The notes under the pieces are model-generated. The model had not been told where the DNA came from and made no database searches. It saw only the letters and a program-made list of their open reading frames with translations. 64,000 nt of DNA, from positions 1 to 64,000 of the forward strand of contig NZ_PYWA01000002.1 in the NCBI RefSeq assembly GCF_003056335.1, in the 5' to 3' direction. Positions 35,100 to 44,901 of this stretch are shown here, piece by piece (within the stretch, counting starts at the first letter, position 1; every line of letters begins with the position of its first letter). Position numbers and translations under genes: made by a program. Source of the stretch: Paracoccus indicus (GTDB taxonomy: Bacteria > Pseudomonadota > Alphaproteobacteria > Rhodobacterales > Rhodobacteraceae).

Positions 35100-35293
35100 C
35101 TGATCGCCGCAGGGCCAAGGCTTCGAAACCTTCCGGTTCGTAACGTGATCCTGCATCAGCACCGCTGAACCGTCGCGGCCGATGCCGCATGTCCCGGCAT
35201 GGTTGACTCGGCGGGGGCAGTCATGGCAGGCACGCGCCCTTCAACGCTCATGCATCGGAAAACACCCGCCCAGACAGACCAGAGGAAGGACCC

Positions 35294-35761
35294 ATGACGC
35301 TTACCCTGCGCCGGAACCGCGACCGCGACCTTGCACCGCTGGCAGCGATGCTGCCCGACGAGGAGATCCCCCTGATCAACCCCAACGCCAAGGTTCCCTT
35401 CGACGAAATGGAGTGGCACCGCAACTGGCTGGGTGATCTGGATGACGTGTCCTTCTATCTGCAGGATGATGCAGGGCGCGATGTCGGGTTCTTCGCCCTC
35501 AGGGTCGGGGTCGGCCCCGAGGTGCGGCATCTGACCTATGCCTTCCTGATCGAGGAGATGCGCGGCGGCGCGGGTGCCGAACTGACCGAATATGTCGAAC
35601 ATGCCGCCCGTGATCTGGACGCCCTGACCCTGACGTTGAAGGTCGAGGTGGACAATGCACCCGCCCTGAACGCCTATCGCTCGGCCGGTTACGAGGAGCT
35701 GTCGCGTCGGCAGGGCATGGCGACCATGCGCCTTGATCTGGAGGAGCGGCGCGCGGCCTGA
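35294..35761 (+). CDS. GNAT-family N-acetyltransferase
   Basis: A 155-residue acetyltransferase of the GCN5-related type, which moves an acetyl group from acetyl-CoA to an amine. The middle of the protein (DVGFFALRVGVG, YAFLIEEMRGGAGAELTEY) is the strand and acetyl-CoA-binding helix, and TLKVEVDNAPALNAYRSAGY is the typical C-terminal motif. GAGGAAGGA precedes the ATG. The substrate is unknown. It is the first chromosomal gene to the right of the transposon and may mark its attachment neighbourhood. Confidence 0.85.
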   Translation: MTLTLRRNRDRDLAPLAAMLPDEEIPLINPNAKVPFDEMEWHRNWLGDLDDVSFYLQDDAGRDVGFFALRVGVGPEVRHLTYAFLIEEMRGGAGAELTEYVEHAARDLDALTLTLKVEVDNAPALNAYRSAGYEELSRRQGMATMRLDLEERRAA

Positions 35762-35967
35762 GCCAAGACTGTCCGCCGGGGCTTTCGGACGCTCCGCCAT
35801 GCCGGATCGGCGAGGCGTTTTGTGGGCATCGGCCTTGGCACTGCGGTCGTCCATGGGGCAGGGGGCGTCGATCAATCTTGCGTGCACTGCGGGTGCGGTG
35901 GGGAACCCGGCAACGCGTGCCATGTTGTTTGCGCAAGATGATCGCGATTGTTTTTCGAGGAGCAAAC

Positions 35968-37869
35968 ATGCGCACCCTGTTCAAGAATTCCACCGCCATC
36001 GCCGCCTGCCTTGCCTTGCTGGCCCCCCAGATGGCCACGGCGCAGGCTGCTGCCGATGCCGATGCGACGGTCGTGCCGCCCGCCACGCAGGCAGCCCCCG
36101 AGGTGACCCCGCCGGAAGCGGATGCCGCGTCCGAGGCTGCGCCGGCCCAGATGGCACCCGAGGCGGACACGCAGGCTGATGCCACTGCCGAGGTACCTGT
36201 CGAAGCCACCGACGCCGAAGGCACCCCAATCGAGCCGAGCGCCACCGACGCCACACCCCCGGCTGATGAGCCAGCGGCCGAGGCACCCGCAGCGGAAGGC
36301 GAAGACGCGTTGCAAGATGCGATGGAAGCCGAAGCCACCGTCGACGACACTGCAACCCCCGAGGCAGGTGATCTGGAGGCGGCTATCGAGGCCGAGCAGC
36401 CAGATGCTGCAGATCCGGCACCGACCGCAGCCCCTGAAGCGGAGGCCGAAGCCGCCCCTCAGCCTGATGCCGACATGACCGAGGTTCCCGCCGAATCCGA
36501 GGCTGTGCCGGAAATGACGGGCGAAGCCGCCGATGACACCGGCACCGAAGCCGCCGATGCCGAGGCGCAGTCCGAGACCGGCGATCTGGATGCCGCGATG
36601 GCGGCGGAACAGGATGCATCGACTGACGCTGAGACCGCGACGGAAGAACCCGCCGCCGAAGAACCCGCCGCCGCGGATGCTGCTGCCGACAGCGAAGCGG
36701 CTGCGACGGATACCGAAGCGACCGAAGAAGCCCCCGCGACCGAGGCCGCGTCGGATGAAACCACGGCAGCCGATGCTAAGGCGCAGCCCGCCGCTGCCGA
36801 GGATGCGGCGAAGGCCACGCAGGTTCCGAATGTCGCGGCGCTTGATGACAACGCCACCTCCGAGGTGACCGAGGAGGAAGTGACCGAGGAAAACAGCCGT
36901 TCCTCGAGCGAGGATTTCGCGACCACGATGCAGGAGGCAGCCTCGACGGAACAGCAGGACGCCGCCAATGATGATTCGGATGACGACAACGACCTGACCA
37001 AGGCCCTGCTGCTGGGTCTGGGTGGCGTTGCCGTCGGTGCGATGCTGAACAACAATCGCCAGGTGCAGCTGTCGACCCCGGACCGTGTCGTGGTGACGCG
37101 TCCGGATGGCACCCAAGAGCTGATCAAGGACGACGTTGCCCTGCTTCGTCAGCCCGGCTCGACCGTTGCCACCGAGAATTTCGAGGATGGTTCCTCGCGC
37201 ACGATTGTCACGCGTGAGGATGGCAGCCGTGTCGTGACCATTCGCGATGCCGACCTGCGCATCCTGCGCCGCACTCTGGTTTCGGCCGATGGCACGCAGA
37301 CCGCGCTGATCGATGAAACCGCGACCGTTGATCCCGTGGACATCGCGACGCTGCCGCAACCCGCGCCCGCCTTCGAAAATGCCGGCGGTGATATGGACGA
37401 GGGTTCACTGCGCGAGGCGCTGATGCGCGAAGCCGACATCGACCGTCGCTTCAGCCTGGCCCAGATCCGCGACATTTCGCAGGTCCGGTCGCTGGTTGCG
37501 CCCATCGACGTCAACGGCATCACCTTCGACACGAACTCGGCAGCGATCAATGCCGATCAGGCCAAGTCGCTGACCGCCTTGGGCAATGTAATCCGTAGCG
37601 CGATCGAGGAAAACCCGAACGAGATCTTCCTGATCGAAGGCCATACGGACACCGTCGGTGAAGATGCCGCCAACCTTGCGCTGTCGGATCGCCGTGCGGA
37701 ATCGGTAGCCTTGGCGCTGACCGAATACTTCCAGGTCGCGCCCGAGAACATGGTCGTGCAGGGCTATGGCGAACGATCGCCCAAGGTCGCGCAGGAAGGC
37801 GACGTCCGCGAAAACCGCCGCGTCGCCGTGCGCCGCATCACCGGTCTGCTGCAGACCGCGGCGAAGTGA
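35968..37869 (+). CDS. OmpA-family protein with long acidic Ala/Glu/Pro region
   Basis: A 633-residue cell-envelope protein. A signal peptide (MRTLFKNSTAIAACLALLAP, cleavage near ATAQA) leads into about 310 residues almost wholly of Ala, Glu, Asp, Pro and Thr. Then come a hydrophobic glycine-rich stretch (LLLGLGGVAVGAMLNN, about 345-360), a strand-rich segment, and a C-terminal OmpA/MotB domain (about 510-630) with FDTNSAAINADQ, IFLIEGHTDTVGED and LSDRRAESVALAL for peptidoglycan binding. The start at 35968 is fixed by CGAGGAG before the ATG. Related proteins are common in Rhodobacterales. The acidic region would be extended in the periplasm and may span or bind cations. Confidence 0.85.
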   Translation: MRTLFKNSTAIAACLALLAPQMATAQAAADADATVVPPATQAAPEVTPPEADAASEAAPAQMAPEADTQADATAEVPVEATDAEGTPIEPSATDATPPADEPAAEAPAAEGEDALQDAMEAEATVDDTATPEAGDLEAAIEAEQPDAADPAPTAAPEAEAEAAPQPDADMTEVPAESEAVPEMTGEAADDTGTEAADAEAQSETGDLDAAMAAEQDASTDAETATEEPAAEEPAAADAAADSEAAATDTEATEEAPATEAASDETTAADAKAQPAAAEDAAKATQVPNVAALDDNATSEVTEEEVTEENSRSSSEDFATTMQEAASTEQQDAANDDSDDDNDLTKALLLGLGGVAVGAMLNNNRQVQLSTPDRVVVTRPDGTQELIKDDVALLRQPGSTVATENFEDGSSRTIVTREDGSRVVTIRDADLRILRRTLVSADGTQTALIDETATVDPVDIATLPQPAPAFENAGGDMDEGSLREALMREADIDRRFSLAQIRDISQVRSLVAPIDVNGITFDTNSAAINADQAKSLTALGNVIRSAIEENPNEIFLIEGHTDTVGEDAANLALSDRRAESVALALTEYFQVAPENMVVQGYGERSPKVAQEGDVRENRRVAVRRITGLLQTAAK

Positions 37870-37957
37870 TCTTCGGCATTATGCAGCGGGGGCGGCCTTC
37901 ATCACGAAGACCGCCTTTTACTTTGCCGGGCGGCACACAATGGAGAGGATGAACACG

Positions 37958-38359
37958 ATGAAATCTGCAATCGGCAAGACCGTGGCCATGGCGCTGTGCC
38001 TTGGCTTCATGTCGCTGGCGAACCCGGGATTGGCAAACCCCGGCAAGGGTAACGGGCACGGTCAGGCATCGGGCAACCACCACAATGCAGCGTCGCAGCA
38101 GCATAAGGGTTGCCCTCCGGGTCTGGCCAAGAAGACGCCGACATGCGTTCCGCCGGGACAGGCTGCCAAATACGGCACGCGGGTCGGGGATCGGCTTCGC
38201 AGTCAGGACTATGTGCTGGTGCGCGACTATGACCGCTATGATATCGAGCGTCGGGATGATTGGCGCTATTACCGCGACGGCGACCGGTTGATCCGCGTCG
38301 ACGCCCGGACCCAGCAGATCCTGTCGATCATCAATCTGGCGCGTGTTCTGCTGAACTGA
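37958..38359 (+). CDS. Small secreted RcnB-like protein
   Basis: A 133-residue protein with a signal peptide (MKSAIGKTVAMALCLGFMSL, cleavage near GLA). The mature N-terminus is rich in Gly, Asn, His and Lys (GKGNGHGQASGNHHNAASQQ); a cysteine pair follows (GCPPGLAKK, TCVPPGQAAK), and the C-terminal half (DWRYYRDGDRLIRVDARTQQ) has the pattern of RcnB/YcgJ-type periplasmic proteins. The third ATG of a cluster (37958) is chosen because GGAGAGG sits nine bases upstream. Function unknown; metal binding through the His-rich part is possible. Confidence 0.7.
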   Translation: MKSAIGKTVAMALCLGFMSLANPGLANPGKGNGHGQASGNHHNAASQQHKGCPPGLAKKTPTCVPPGQAAKYGTRVGDRLRSQDYVLVRDYDRYDIERRDDWRYYRDGDRLIRVDARTQQILSIINLARVLLN

Positions 38360-38382
38360 AGCTGCCACGGGTCGACGACATA

Positions 38383-38417
38383 AAAAACGGCGGAGCATCG
38401 AAGGCTCCGCCGTTTTT
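38383..38417. terminator. Bidirectional terminator
   Basis: CGGCGGAGC and GCTCCGCCG form a perfect 9-base stem around a short loop, flanked by AAAAAA on the left and TTTTTTT on the right. It can end the plus-strand secreted-protein gene and the minus-strand MFS gene. Confidence 0.85.
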
Positions 38418-38446
38418 TTGATGGCGATGATGGCATGGCTGTCGGA

Positions 38447-39763
38447 TCAGGACTGGAAGTCCAGCTGCTTGGTCAGGCGCAGGGCGACATAGGTGCAGAT
38501 CGCACCCGACAGAAGATAGGCGCCGCCGCTCCACAGGCCGAAGGTGCTGGACAGCAGCAGGGCAACCACCGGGGCGAAGCCCGCACCGATCAGCCAAGCG
38601 ATGTCCGAGGTCAGCGCCGAACCGGTATAGCGGTAGCGCTTGGAGAAACGTGCCGCGACCGCACCCGAGCTTTGACCGAAGGACAGGCCCAGCAGGGTGA
38701 AGCCCACGGCCATGTAGATCACTTCGCCAACGGCACCGCCGCTCAGCAGCATCGGCGCAACAAGCGCGAAGACACCGATGGCGATCGAACACATCGACAG
38801 CAGGCGCAGTCGCCCGATGCGGTCGGCGACGATGCCCGACAGCATCACGGCCAGAAGGCCGATGACGGCGCCGACGATCTCGATGATCAGGAAGCCTGCG
38901 GGGGATTCGTCGGTAAACAGGAACACCCAGGACAGCGGATAGACCGTCACCATGTGGAACAGCGCGAAGCTGGCCAGCGGCGTGAAGGCGCCCAGCAGCA
39001 GATGGCGGCCCTCGGCCTTGACGGTTTCGCTGGCGCGGACGGGGGTCAGTTCCAGGTTGTCGAACTGCTTTTCGTATTCCGGCGTCGCGATGATGCGCAG
39101 GCGGGCGAAAAGCGCCACGACGTTGATCGCGAAGGCCACGAAGAAGGGATAGCGCCAGCCGAAATCAAGGAAATCACGCGCGCTGAGGCTGGTGACCAGA
39201 AAGACGAACAGCCCGCTGGCCACGATCAGGCCAAGCGGCGCGCCCATCTGCGGGATCATCGCGTACCACCCCTGGCGGCCCTTGGGGGCGTTCATCGCCA
39301 GCAGCGAGGCCAGACCGTCCCACGCGCCGCCAAGCGCCATGCCCTGACCGATCCGCAGGATGGCAAGGAACAGGATGGCATAGCCTCCGACCTGTTCATA
39401 GCTGGGCAAGAAGGCCAGCATGGCCGTCGAGGCACCCAGAAGAAACAGCGCCGAGGTCAGCTTGGCCCCGCGGCCATAGTTCTTGTCGATCAGCGTGAAG
39501 ATCGCCGTGCCGATGGGGCGGGCGATGAAAGCCAAGGCGAAGATGGCAAAGGAATAGATCGTCCCGCGCAGCGGATCGGTGAAGGAAAAGATCAGGTCGG
39601 GAAAGACCAGGACCGATGCGATGGCATAGACGAAGAAGTCGAAAAATTCGGATGTGCGCCCGATGACGACCCCGATGGAAATCTCACTCGGTTCCAGCGG
39701 GACCGGCGCGTCGTTATGCGCGCGGGCGTCCTTTTCGGCGATGGTCGAGGCTGTGCTGGTCAT
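38447..39763 (-). CDS. MFS transporter, metabolite:H+ symporter type
   Basis: A 438-residue inner-membrane protein with twelve hydrophobic helices. The first loop motif is FIARPIGTAIFTLIDKNYGR and the opening EFFDFFVYAIASVLVFPDLI is typical of the MHS subfamily (ProP, KgtP, ShiA), which take up organic acids, betaine or aromatics with protons. The substrate is not evident. It lies alone between a terminator and the divergent cyo operon. Confidence 0.85.
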   Translation of the reverse strand: MTSTASTIAEKDARAHNDAPVPLEPSEISIGVVIGRTSEFFDFFVYAIASVLVFPDLIFSFTDPLRGTIYSFAIFALAFIARPIGTAIFTLIDKNYGRGAKLTSALFLLGASTAMLAFLPSYEQVGGYAILFLAILRIGQGMALGGAWDGLASLLAMNAPKGRQGWYAMIPQMGAPLGLIVASGLFVFLVTSLSARDFLDFGWRYPFFVAFAINVVALFARLRIIATPEYEKQFDNLELTPVRASETVKAEGRHLLLGAFTPLASFALFHMVTVYPLSWVFLFTDESPAGFLIIEIVGAVIGLLAVMLSGIVADRIGRLRLLSMCSIAIGVFALVAPMLLSGGAVGEVIYMAVGFTLLGLSFGQSSGAVAARFSKRYRYTGSALTSDIAWLIGAGFAPVVALLLSSTFGLWSGGAYLLSGAICTYVALRLTKQLDFQS

Positions 39764-39923
39764 GCCGCTGTTGCTCCGTTCGCGATTGTCATGAATTCAG
39801 CGGCGTTCCTGCGCCTGTTCGCACGATATGTGCATTGGGCAAATTGTCCAATGTCGGACCCGAGGTATGGGGCGTATCGCTGCCACCTGGCGCGGCCCCG
39901 GCCCGCCCGAAACCCGTCATTTC

Positions 39924-41144
39924 ATGGACCATCGGACTGGAAACGCCTTGAAACGTTTACACCTTACCGCCCTGTTGACCATCCCGGCCCTTCTGTCCGC
40001 ATGCAATGCGGTGGTGCTGTCGCCGTCCGGCGACGTGGCAGCGCGGCAGAGGGACGTCCTGGTCGCCTCGACCCTGCTGATGCTGCTGATCATCATCCCG
40101 GTGATCTGCCTCGTCGTCTTCTTCGCATGGAAGTATCGCGCCTCGAACAAGGATGCGACCTATGCCCCGGACTGGAGCCATTCGACCAAGCTGGAGGTGG
40201 TGATCTGGGCCGCGCCTCTGCTGATCATCATCTGCCTTGGCGGTTTGACCTGGGTCGGCACGCATCTTCTGGATCCCTATCGCAAGCTGGACCGCATTTC
40301 CCGCGACGTGGTGGTGACGGACGATCACGAACCGCTGGAGGTGCAGGTCGTGTCGCTGGATTGGAAGTGGCTGTTTTTCTATCCGCAATACGGCATTGCG
40401 ACCGTGAACGAACTGGCGGCCCCCGTCGATCGGCCGATCGAGTTCAAGCTGACCTCCTCCTCGGTGATGAACGCCTTCTACATCCCGACGCTGGCCGGCA
40501 TGATCTATACGATGCCCGGCATGGAGACCGCCCTGCATGGCGTGATCAACGAAAAGGGCGTCTATGACGGCTTCTCGTCGAACTACTCCGGGGCGGGCTT
40601 TTCAGGCATGCGCTTCAAGTTCCACGGCATGGATGAGGCCGGCTTCGAGGAGTGGATCGCGGACGCGCAGGCCCAGGATGCCACGCTGGACCGCGACACC
40701 TATCGCGACCTGGCCCAGCCTTCCGAGAATGTCGCGCCGATGCATTTCGCGGGTGTCGAGGACGGGCTCTATCACGACATCATGAACATGTGCGTCGAAC
40801 CGGGCCAGATGTGCATGGACGACATGATGATGAAGGACATGCATACCAAATCCGGCGGCATGGACATGGCGCACGGTCAGCACGCCGATCACGGTGCCAT
40901 GGGACACGATGGCCACGATCACGGCGGGCAGGACCACAAGGACCACGGGGCGATGGGCATGGACGTCAGCCGCAACGGAGGCGAGGACGAGATGCAGTCC
41001 GACACCCCCGAGGCCGAGAAGACCGCCACCGAAGCCGACAGGCGCATGCTGCACGGTCACGGGCTGGGGGGCGGATTCATGCCCCTGTTCCAGCCCGATC
41101 CCATCCAGCCCGCTGACACCCAGCCCAATCCCGCCAACAAGTAA
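39924..41144 (+). CDS. cyoA: Quinol oxidase subunit II with Met/His-rich C-terminal tail
   Basis: A 406-residue subunit II of a heme-copper quinol oxidase. A lipoprotein-like start (LKRLHLTALLTIPALLSAC) is followed by two membrane helices (about 48-68 and 91-111) and the periplasmic cupredoxin domain (LEVQVVSLDWKWLFFYPQYG, SVMNAFYIPTLAGMIYTMPG). CuA ligands are absent, as expected for a quinol oxidase. Residues about 287-350 hold 13 Met, 9 His and 2 Cys in a linker not found in E. coli CyoA. A TTG at 39948 is an alternative start and would place the lipobox Cys at residue 19. First gene of the operon. Confidence 0.88.
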   Translation: MDHRTGNALKRLHLTALLTIPALLSACNAVVLSPSGDVAARQRDVLVASTLLMLLIIIPVICLVVFFAWKYRASNKDATYAPDWSHSTKLEVVIWAAPLLIIICLGGLTWVGTHLLDPYRKLDRISRDVVVTDDHEPLEVQVVSLDWKWLFFYPQYGIATVNELAAPVDRPIEFKLTSSSVMNAFYIPTLAGMIYTMPGMETALHGVINEKGVYDGFSSNYSGAGFSGMRFKFHGMDEAGFEEWIADAQAQDATLDRDTYRDLAQPSENVAPMHFAGVEDGLYHDIMNMCVEPGQMCMDDMMMKDMHTKSGGMDMAHGQHADHGAMGHDGHDHGGQDHKDHGAMGMDVSRNGGEDEMQSDTPEAEKTATEADRRMLHGHGLGGGFMPLFQPDPIQPADTQPNPANK

Positions 41145-41156
41145 TCGGACCGAACC

Positions 41157-43166
41157 ATGACATCCCCCATGCAAGATCCGAACACCTCTTTTCTGTTCGG
41201 TCGCCTCACATTCGGCGCATTGCCGTTCCACGAACCCATCCTGGTCGCCACCTTCGCGGTGGTGGCCCTGGGCGGGATCGCGACGGTCGCCGCGCTGACC
41301 TATTTCCGCCTCTGGGGCTATCTGTGGTCCCAGTGGTTCACCACCGTCGATCACAAGAAGATCGGCATCATGTACATGATCCTGGGTGTCGTCATGCTGC
41401 TACGCGGCTTTGCCGACGCCATCATGATGCGCCTGCAGCAGGCGATGGCGTTCGGCGGGTCCGAGGGCTATCTGCCCGCCCACCATTACGACCAGGTCTT
41501 CACCGCCCACGGCGTGATCATGATCTTCTTCGTGGCCATGCCGATGGTGACGGGCCTGATGAACTATGTGGTGCCGCTGCAGATCGGTGCGCGCGACGTG
41601 TCCTTCCCCTTCCTGAACAACTTCTCGTTCTGGATGACGGTCGGCGGCGCGGTCATCGTCATGCTGTCGCTGTTCATCGGTGAATTCGCGATGACCGGCT
41701 GGCTGGCCATGCCGCCCCTGTCGGGCGCCGAGGCAAGCCCGGGCGTGGGGGTCGATTATTACATCTGGGGGCTTCAGATCGCGGGCGTGGGCACGACCTT
41801 GTCGGGCATCAACCTGCTGGTCACCATCATCAAGATGCGCGCGCCGGGCATGACCATGATGAAGATGCCGATCTTCACCTGGACCTCGCTCTGCACCAAC
41901 GTGCTGATCGTGGCCTCCTTCCCGGTGCTGACGGCCGTTTTGGTGCTGATGACGCTGGACCGCTATGTCGGCACGCATTTCTTCACCAACGACATGGGCG
42001 GCAACCCCATGATGTACGTGAACCTAATCTGGATCTGGGGCCACCCCGAGGTCTATATCCTGATCCTGCCCGCCTTCGGCATCTTCTCGGAAGTGACCTC
42101 GGCATTCTCGGGCAAGCGGCTGTTCGGCTATACCTCGATGGTCTATGCGACTGTCTGCATCACCATCCTGTCCTACCTGGTCTGGCTGCACCACTTCTTC
42201 ACGATGGGGTCGGGCGCCTCGGTGAACTCGTTCTTCGGGATCACCACGATGATCATCTCGATCCCGACGGGGGCCAAGCTGTTCAACTGGCTGTTCACCA
42301 TGTATCGCGGCCGCGTTCGCTTCGAGCTGCCGATGATGTGGACCATCGCCTTCATGATCACCTTCACCGTGGGGGGCATGACGGGCGTCCTGCTGGCCGT
42401 GCCGCCTGCCGACTTCGTGCTGCACAACTCGTTGTTCCTGATCGCCCACTTCCACAACGTCATCATCGGCGGCGTGCTGTTCGGGCTGTTCGCGGGCATG
42501 AACTACTGGTTCCCCAAGGCCTTCGGCTTCAAGCTGGACGAATTCTGGGGCAAGATCTCGTTCTGGTTCTGGGTCGCGGGCTACTGGTTCGCCTTCACGC
42601 CGCTTTACGTGCTGGGCCTGATGGGCGTGACGCGCCGGATGCGGGTCTTCGACGACCCCAGCCTGCAGATCTGGTTCGTGATCGCGGCCTTCGGCGCGGC
42701 GCTGATCGCGGTGGGCATCGCGGCCTTCCTGATCCAGATCGCCGTCTCCATCCGCGACCGCAAGAAGAACCGCGACGTCACGGGCGATCCCTGGCAGGGG
42801 CGGACGCTGGAATGGGCGACCTCGTCGCCGCCGGCCGACTACAACTTCGCCTTCACGCCGGTGGTCTATGACATCGACGCATGGCACGACATGAAGGCCA
42901 ACGGCTATGAGCGTCCGCTGTCGGGATACGAGGCGATCCACATGCCCAAGAACACGGGCGCGGGCGTCATCATCGCCGGTCTCAGCGTCGCCTGCGGCTT
43001 TGCCCTGATCTGGTACATCTGGTGGCTGGCCATCGTAAGCTTCATCGGCATCCTCGTGGTCTCCATCGGGCATACCTTCAACACCAAGCGCGACTTCTAC
43101 ATCCCGGTCCAGACCGTGGTGGATACCGAAGCACGGCGCAGCAAGCTGATCGAAAGCGGGGCATAA
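41157..43166 (+). CDS. cyoB: Quinol oxidase subunit I
   Basis: A 669-residue catalytic subunit with about 15 membrane helices. Heme and copper ligands are in view: [13 protein letters not shown] (low-spin heme), [17 protein letters not shown] (CuB His with the cross-linked Tyr), [11 protein letters not shown] (CuB) and [12 protein letters not shown] (high-spin and low-spin heme). It oxidises ubiquinol, reduces oxygen to water and pumps protons across the inner membrane. It lies 12 bases after cyoA. The SURF1 gene in the same operon suggests heme A use, as in the Paracoccus ba3-type quinol oxidase. Confidence 0.95.
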   Translation: MTSPMQDPNTSFLFGRLTFGALPFHEPILVATFAVVALGGIATVAALTYFRLWGYLWSQWFTTVDHKKIGIMYMILGVVMLLRGFADAIMMRLQQAMAFGGSEGYLPAHHYDQVFTAHGVIMIFFVAMPMVTGLMNYVVPLQIGARDVSFPFLNNFSFWMTVGGAVIVMLSLFIGEFAMTGWLAMPPLSGAEASPGVGVDYYIWGLQIAGVGTTLSGINLLVTIIKMRAPGMTMMKMPIFTWTSLCTNVLIVASFPVLTAVLVLMTLDRYVGTHFFTNDMGGNPMMYVNLIWIWGHPEVYILILPAFGIFSEVTSAFSGKRLFGYTSMVYATVCITILSYLVWLHHFFTMGSGASVNSFFGITTMIISIPTGAKLFNWLFTMYRGRVRFELPMMWTIAFMITFTVGGMTGVLLAVPPADFVLHNSLFLIAHFHNVIIGGVLFGLFAGMNYWFPKAFGFKLDEFWGKISFWFWVAGYWFAFTPLYVLGLMGVTRRMRVFDDPSLQIWFVIAAFGAALIAVGIAAFLIQIAVSIRDRKKNRDVTGDPWQGRTLEWATSSPPADYNFAFTPVVYDIDAWHDMKANGYERPLSGYEAIHMPKNTGAGVIIAGLSVACGFALIWYIWWLAIVSFIGILVVSIGHTFNTKRDFYIPVQTVVDTEARRSKLIESGA

Positions 43167-43169
43167 ACC

Positions 43170-43790
43170 ATGTCATCCACCGTCACACATACCGGTCCGC
43201 GCAAGTTCCACCTGGATCACGAACCCCATCTGCCGGAAGGCGACAGCACCATGCTGGGGTTCTGGATCTACCTGATGAGCGACTGCCTGATCTTCGCGGT
43301 GCTCTTCGCGGTCTACGCGGTCCTGGGCCACAATTACGCCGGTGGCCCCGGACCCAAGGAGCTGTTCGACCTGGAACTGGTCGCGCTGAACACGGCGATG
43401 CTGCTGCTGTCGTCGATCACCTATGGCTTCGCGATGCTGGAAATGGCCCGCGACCGCCAGCGGCAGATGCTGGGGTGGCTGGCCGTCACCGGACTTTTCG
43501 GCGCGGCCTTCCTGTCGATCGAGCTTTATGAATTCGGCCACCTGATCCACGAGGGCGCGACGCCCGGCCGTTCGGCCTTCCTGTCGTCCTTCTTCACGCT
43601 GGTGGGCACCCACGGATTGCACGTCACCTTCGGCATCATCTGGCTGGTGACGCTGATGGTGCAGGTGACGCGCACGGGGCTGACGGCATCCAACAAGCGC
43701 CGCCTGATGTGCCTGTCGCTGTTCTGGCACTTCCTCGACGTCATCTGGATCGGTGTCTTCACCTTCGTCTATCTCATGGGGATGATCTGA
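43170..43790 (+). CDS. cyoC: Quinol oxidase subunit III
   Basis: A 206-residue subunit with five membrane helices; MLGFWIYLMSDCLIFAVLFA, FFTLVGTHGLHVTFGIIWL and LFWHFLDVIWIGVFTFVYLM are conserved. It stabilises the core and the proton entry path. It starts three bases after the cyoB stop and overlaps the cyoD start by one base. Confidence 0.95.
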   Translation: MSSTVTHTGPRKFHLDHEPHLPEGDSTMLGFWIYLMSDCLIFAVLFAVYAVLGHNYAGGPGPKELFDLELVALNTAMLLLSSITYGFAMLEMARDRQRQMLGWLAVTGLFGAAFLSIELYEFGHLIHEGATPGRSAFLSSFFTLVGTHGLHVTFGIIWLVTLMVQVTRTGLTASNKRRLMCLSLFWHFLDVIWIGVFTFVYLMGMI

Positions 43791-44167
43791 TGAGCACGCA
43801 CGACATGCACAACCACGCAGATGCCCACGCAGACGGCCATGATCACGGCAGCGTCCGGTCCTATGCCACCGGCTTCTTCCTGTCGGTGATCCTGACGGCC
43901 ATCCCCTTCGGGCTGGTCATGGCAGGCGGGCTGGCCAGCCGCATGCTGACGGTGATGATCGTCCTTGGCATGGCGGTCGCCCAGATCGTCGTCCACATGA
44001 TCTATTTCCTGCATATGAACAGCAAATCCGAGAAGGGCTGGACGATGATCTCGCTGGTCTTCACCATCGTGGTTCTGGTCATCATGCTGTCTGGGTCGGT
44101 CTGGGTCATGTATCACATGAACGCCAACATGATGCCGATGCCGCAAGGGATGACGGGGCAGTCGTGA
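43790..44167 (+). CDS. cyoD: Quinol oxidase subunit IV
   Basis: A 125-residue subunit with three membrane helices; RSYATGFFLSVILTAIPFGL and IVVHMIYFLHMNSKSEKGW are the family signatures. The N-terminus is His- and Asp-rich (HDMHNHADAHADGHDHG), echoing the tail of CyoA, and the C-terminus is Met-rich (MNANMMPMPQGM). It is fixed by the TGATG overlap with cyoC and overlaps the SURF1 start by four bases. Confidence 0.93.
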   Translation: MSTHDMHNHADAHADGHDHGSVRSYATGFFLSVILTAIPFGLVMAGGLASRMLTVMIVLGMAVAQIVVHMIYFLHMNSKSEKGWTMISLVFTIVVLVIMLSGSVWVMYHMNANMMPMPQGMTGQS

Positions 44168-44901
44168 CCGCCCGCGCCCGCCATCGGTTCTCGACGCTCG
44201 CCCTTGCCATCCTGGCAGGGGCGACGTTGCTTTTGCTGATCCTCTTCATCTCGCTTGGCGTCTGGCAGGTGCAGCGGCTGCATTGGAAGCAGGACCTGAT
44301 CGCCCGCGTCGATGCCCGCCTTGCCGCAGATCCGGTCCCCGCGCCGTTGCCTGCCGCATGGGACACCCTGTCCGAGGCCACCGATGAATACCGCAAGGTC
44401 ACCCTGCGCGGCATCTTCGACCACGACGACGAAACGCTGGTCAAGGCCGTGACCGAGCTTGGCGGCGGCTTCTGGGTCATGACGCCCCTCGAAACGCCAA
44501 GGGGCACCTATCTGGTGAACCGCGGCTTTGTCCCGCCCGAGCGTCGCGACCCCGCCACCCGCCCCGAGGGGCAGATGCAGGGCCTGGTCACCGTGTCGGG
44601 GCTGATGCGCATGTCGCAACCCGACGGGGCCTTCCTGCGCGCGAACGACCCCGAGGCCGATCGCTGGTATTCCCGCGACGTTGCCGCCATCACCGCAGAC
44701 CGCGAAGGGCCGGTGGCGCCCTTCTTCGTCGATGCGGACGCCACGCCCAATCCCGGTGGCTATCCCGTGGGCGGTTTGACCGTCGTGGCCTTCCGCAATT
44801 CGCATCTGTCCTATGCGCTGACATGGTTCGCCCTTGCGGTGGGCACGCTTGGCGCGGCATTCTTGGTGATCAGACACGGACGAAGGCAAGAGACCAGGTG
44901 A
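44164..44901 (+). CDS. SURF1-family oxidase assembly protein
   Basis: A 245-residue protein with one membrane helix at each end and the SURF1 domain between. Landmarks are LGVWQVQRLHWKQDLIARVD, VTLRGIFDHDDETLV, GTYLVNRGFVPPERRD and the C-terminal RNSHLSYALTWFALAVGTLG. SURF1 proteins deliver heme A to subunit I. Paracoccus denitrificans has two, Surf1c for the aa3 oxidase and Surf1q for the ba3 quinol oxidase; operon position makes this the Surf1q counterpart. GTG start, with a four-base overlap to cyoD and another to the kinase gene. Confidence 0.88.
   Translation: MTARARHRFSTLALAILAGATLLLLILFISLGVWQVQRLHWKQDLIARVDARLAADPVPAPLPAAWDTLSEATDEYRKVTLRGIFDHDDETLVKAVTELGGGFWVMTPLETPRGTYLVNRGFVPPERRDPATRPEGQMQGLVTVSGLMRMSQPDGAFLRANDPEADRWYSRDVAAITADREGPVAPFFVDADATPNPGGYPVGGLTVVAFRNSHLSYALTWFALAVGTLGAAFLVIRHGRRQETR

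Noticed and set aside
27573..35104. A 5-base target-site duplication flanking the Tn7-like element
   Set aside because: The bases beside the proposed ends are GCACA and CTGAT, which do not match, so no duplication is claimed.
35770..35820. Possible tRNA on the minus strand (GGCATGGCGGAGCG and a nearby stem)
   Set aside because: No complete cloverleaf, T-arm or CCA end can be drawn; it is only a GC-rich palindrome after the GNAT gene.
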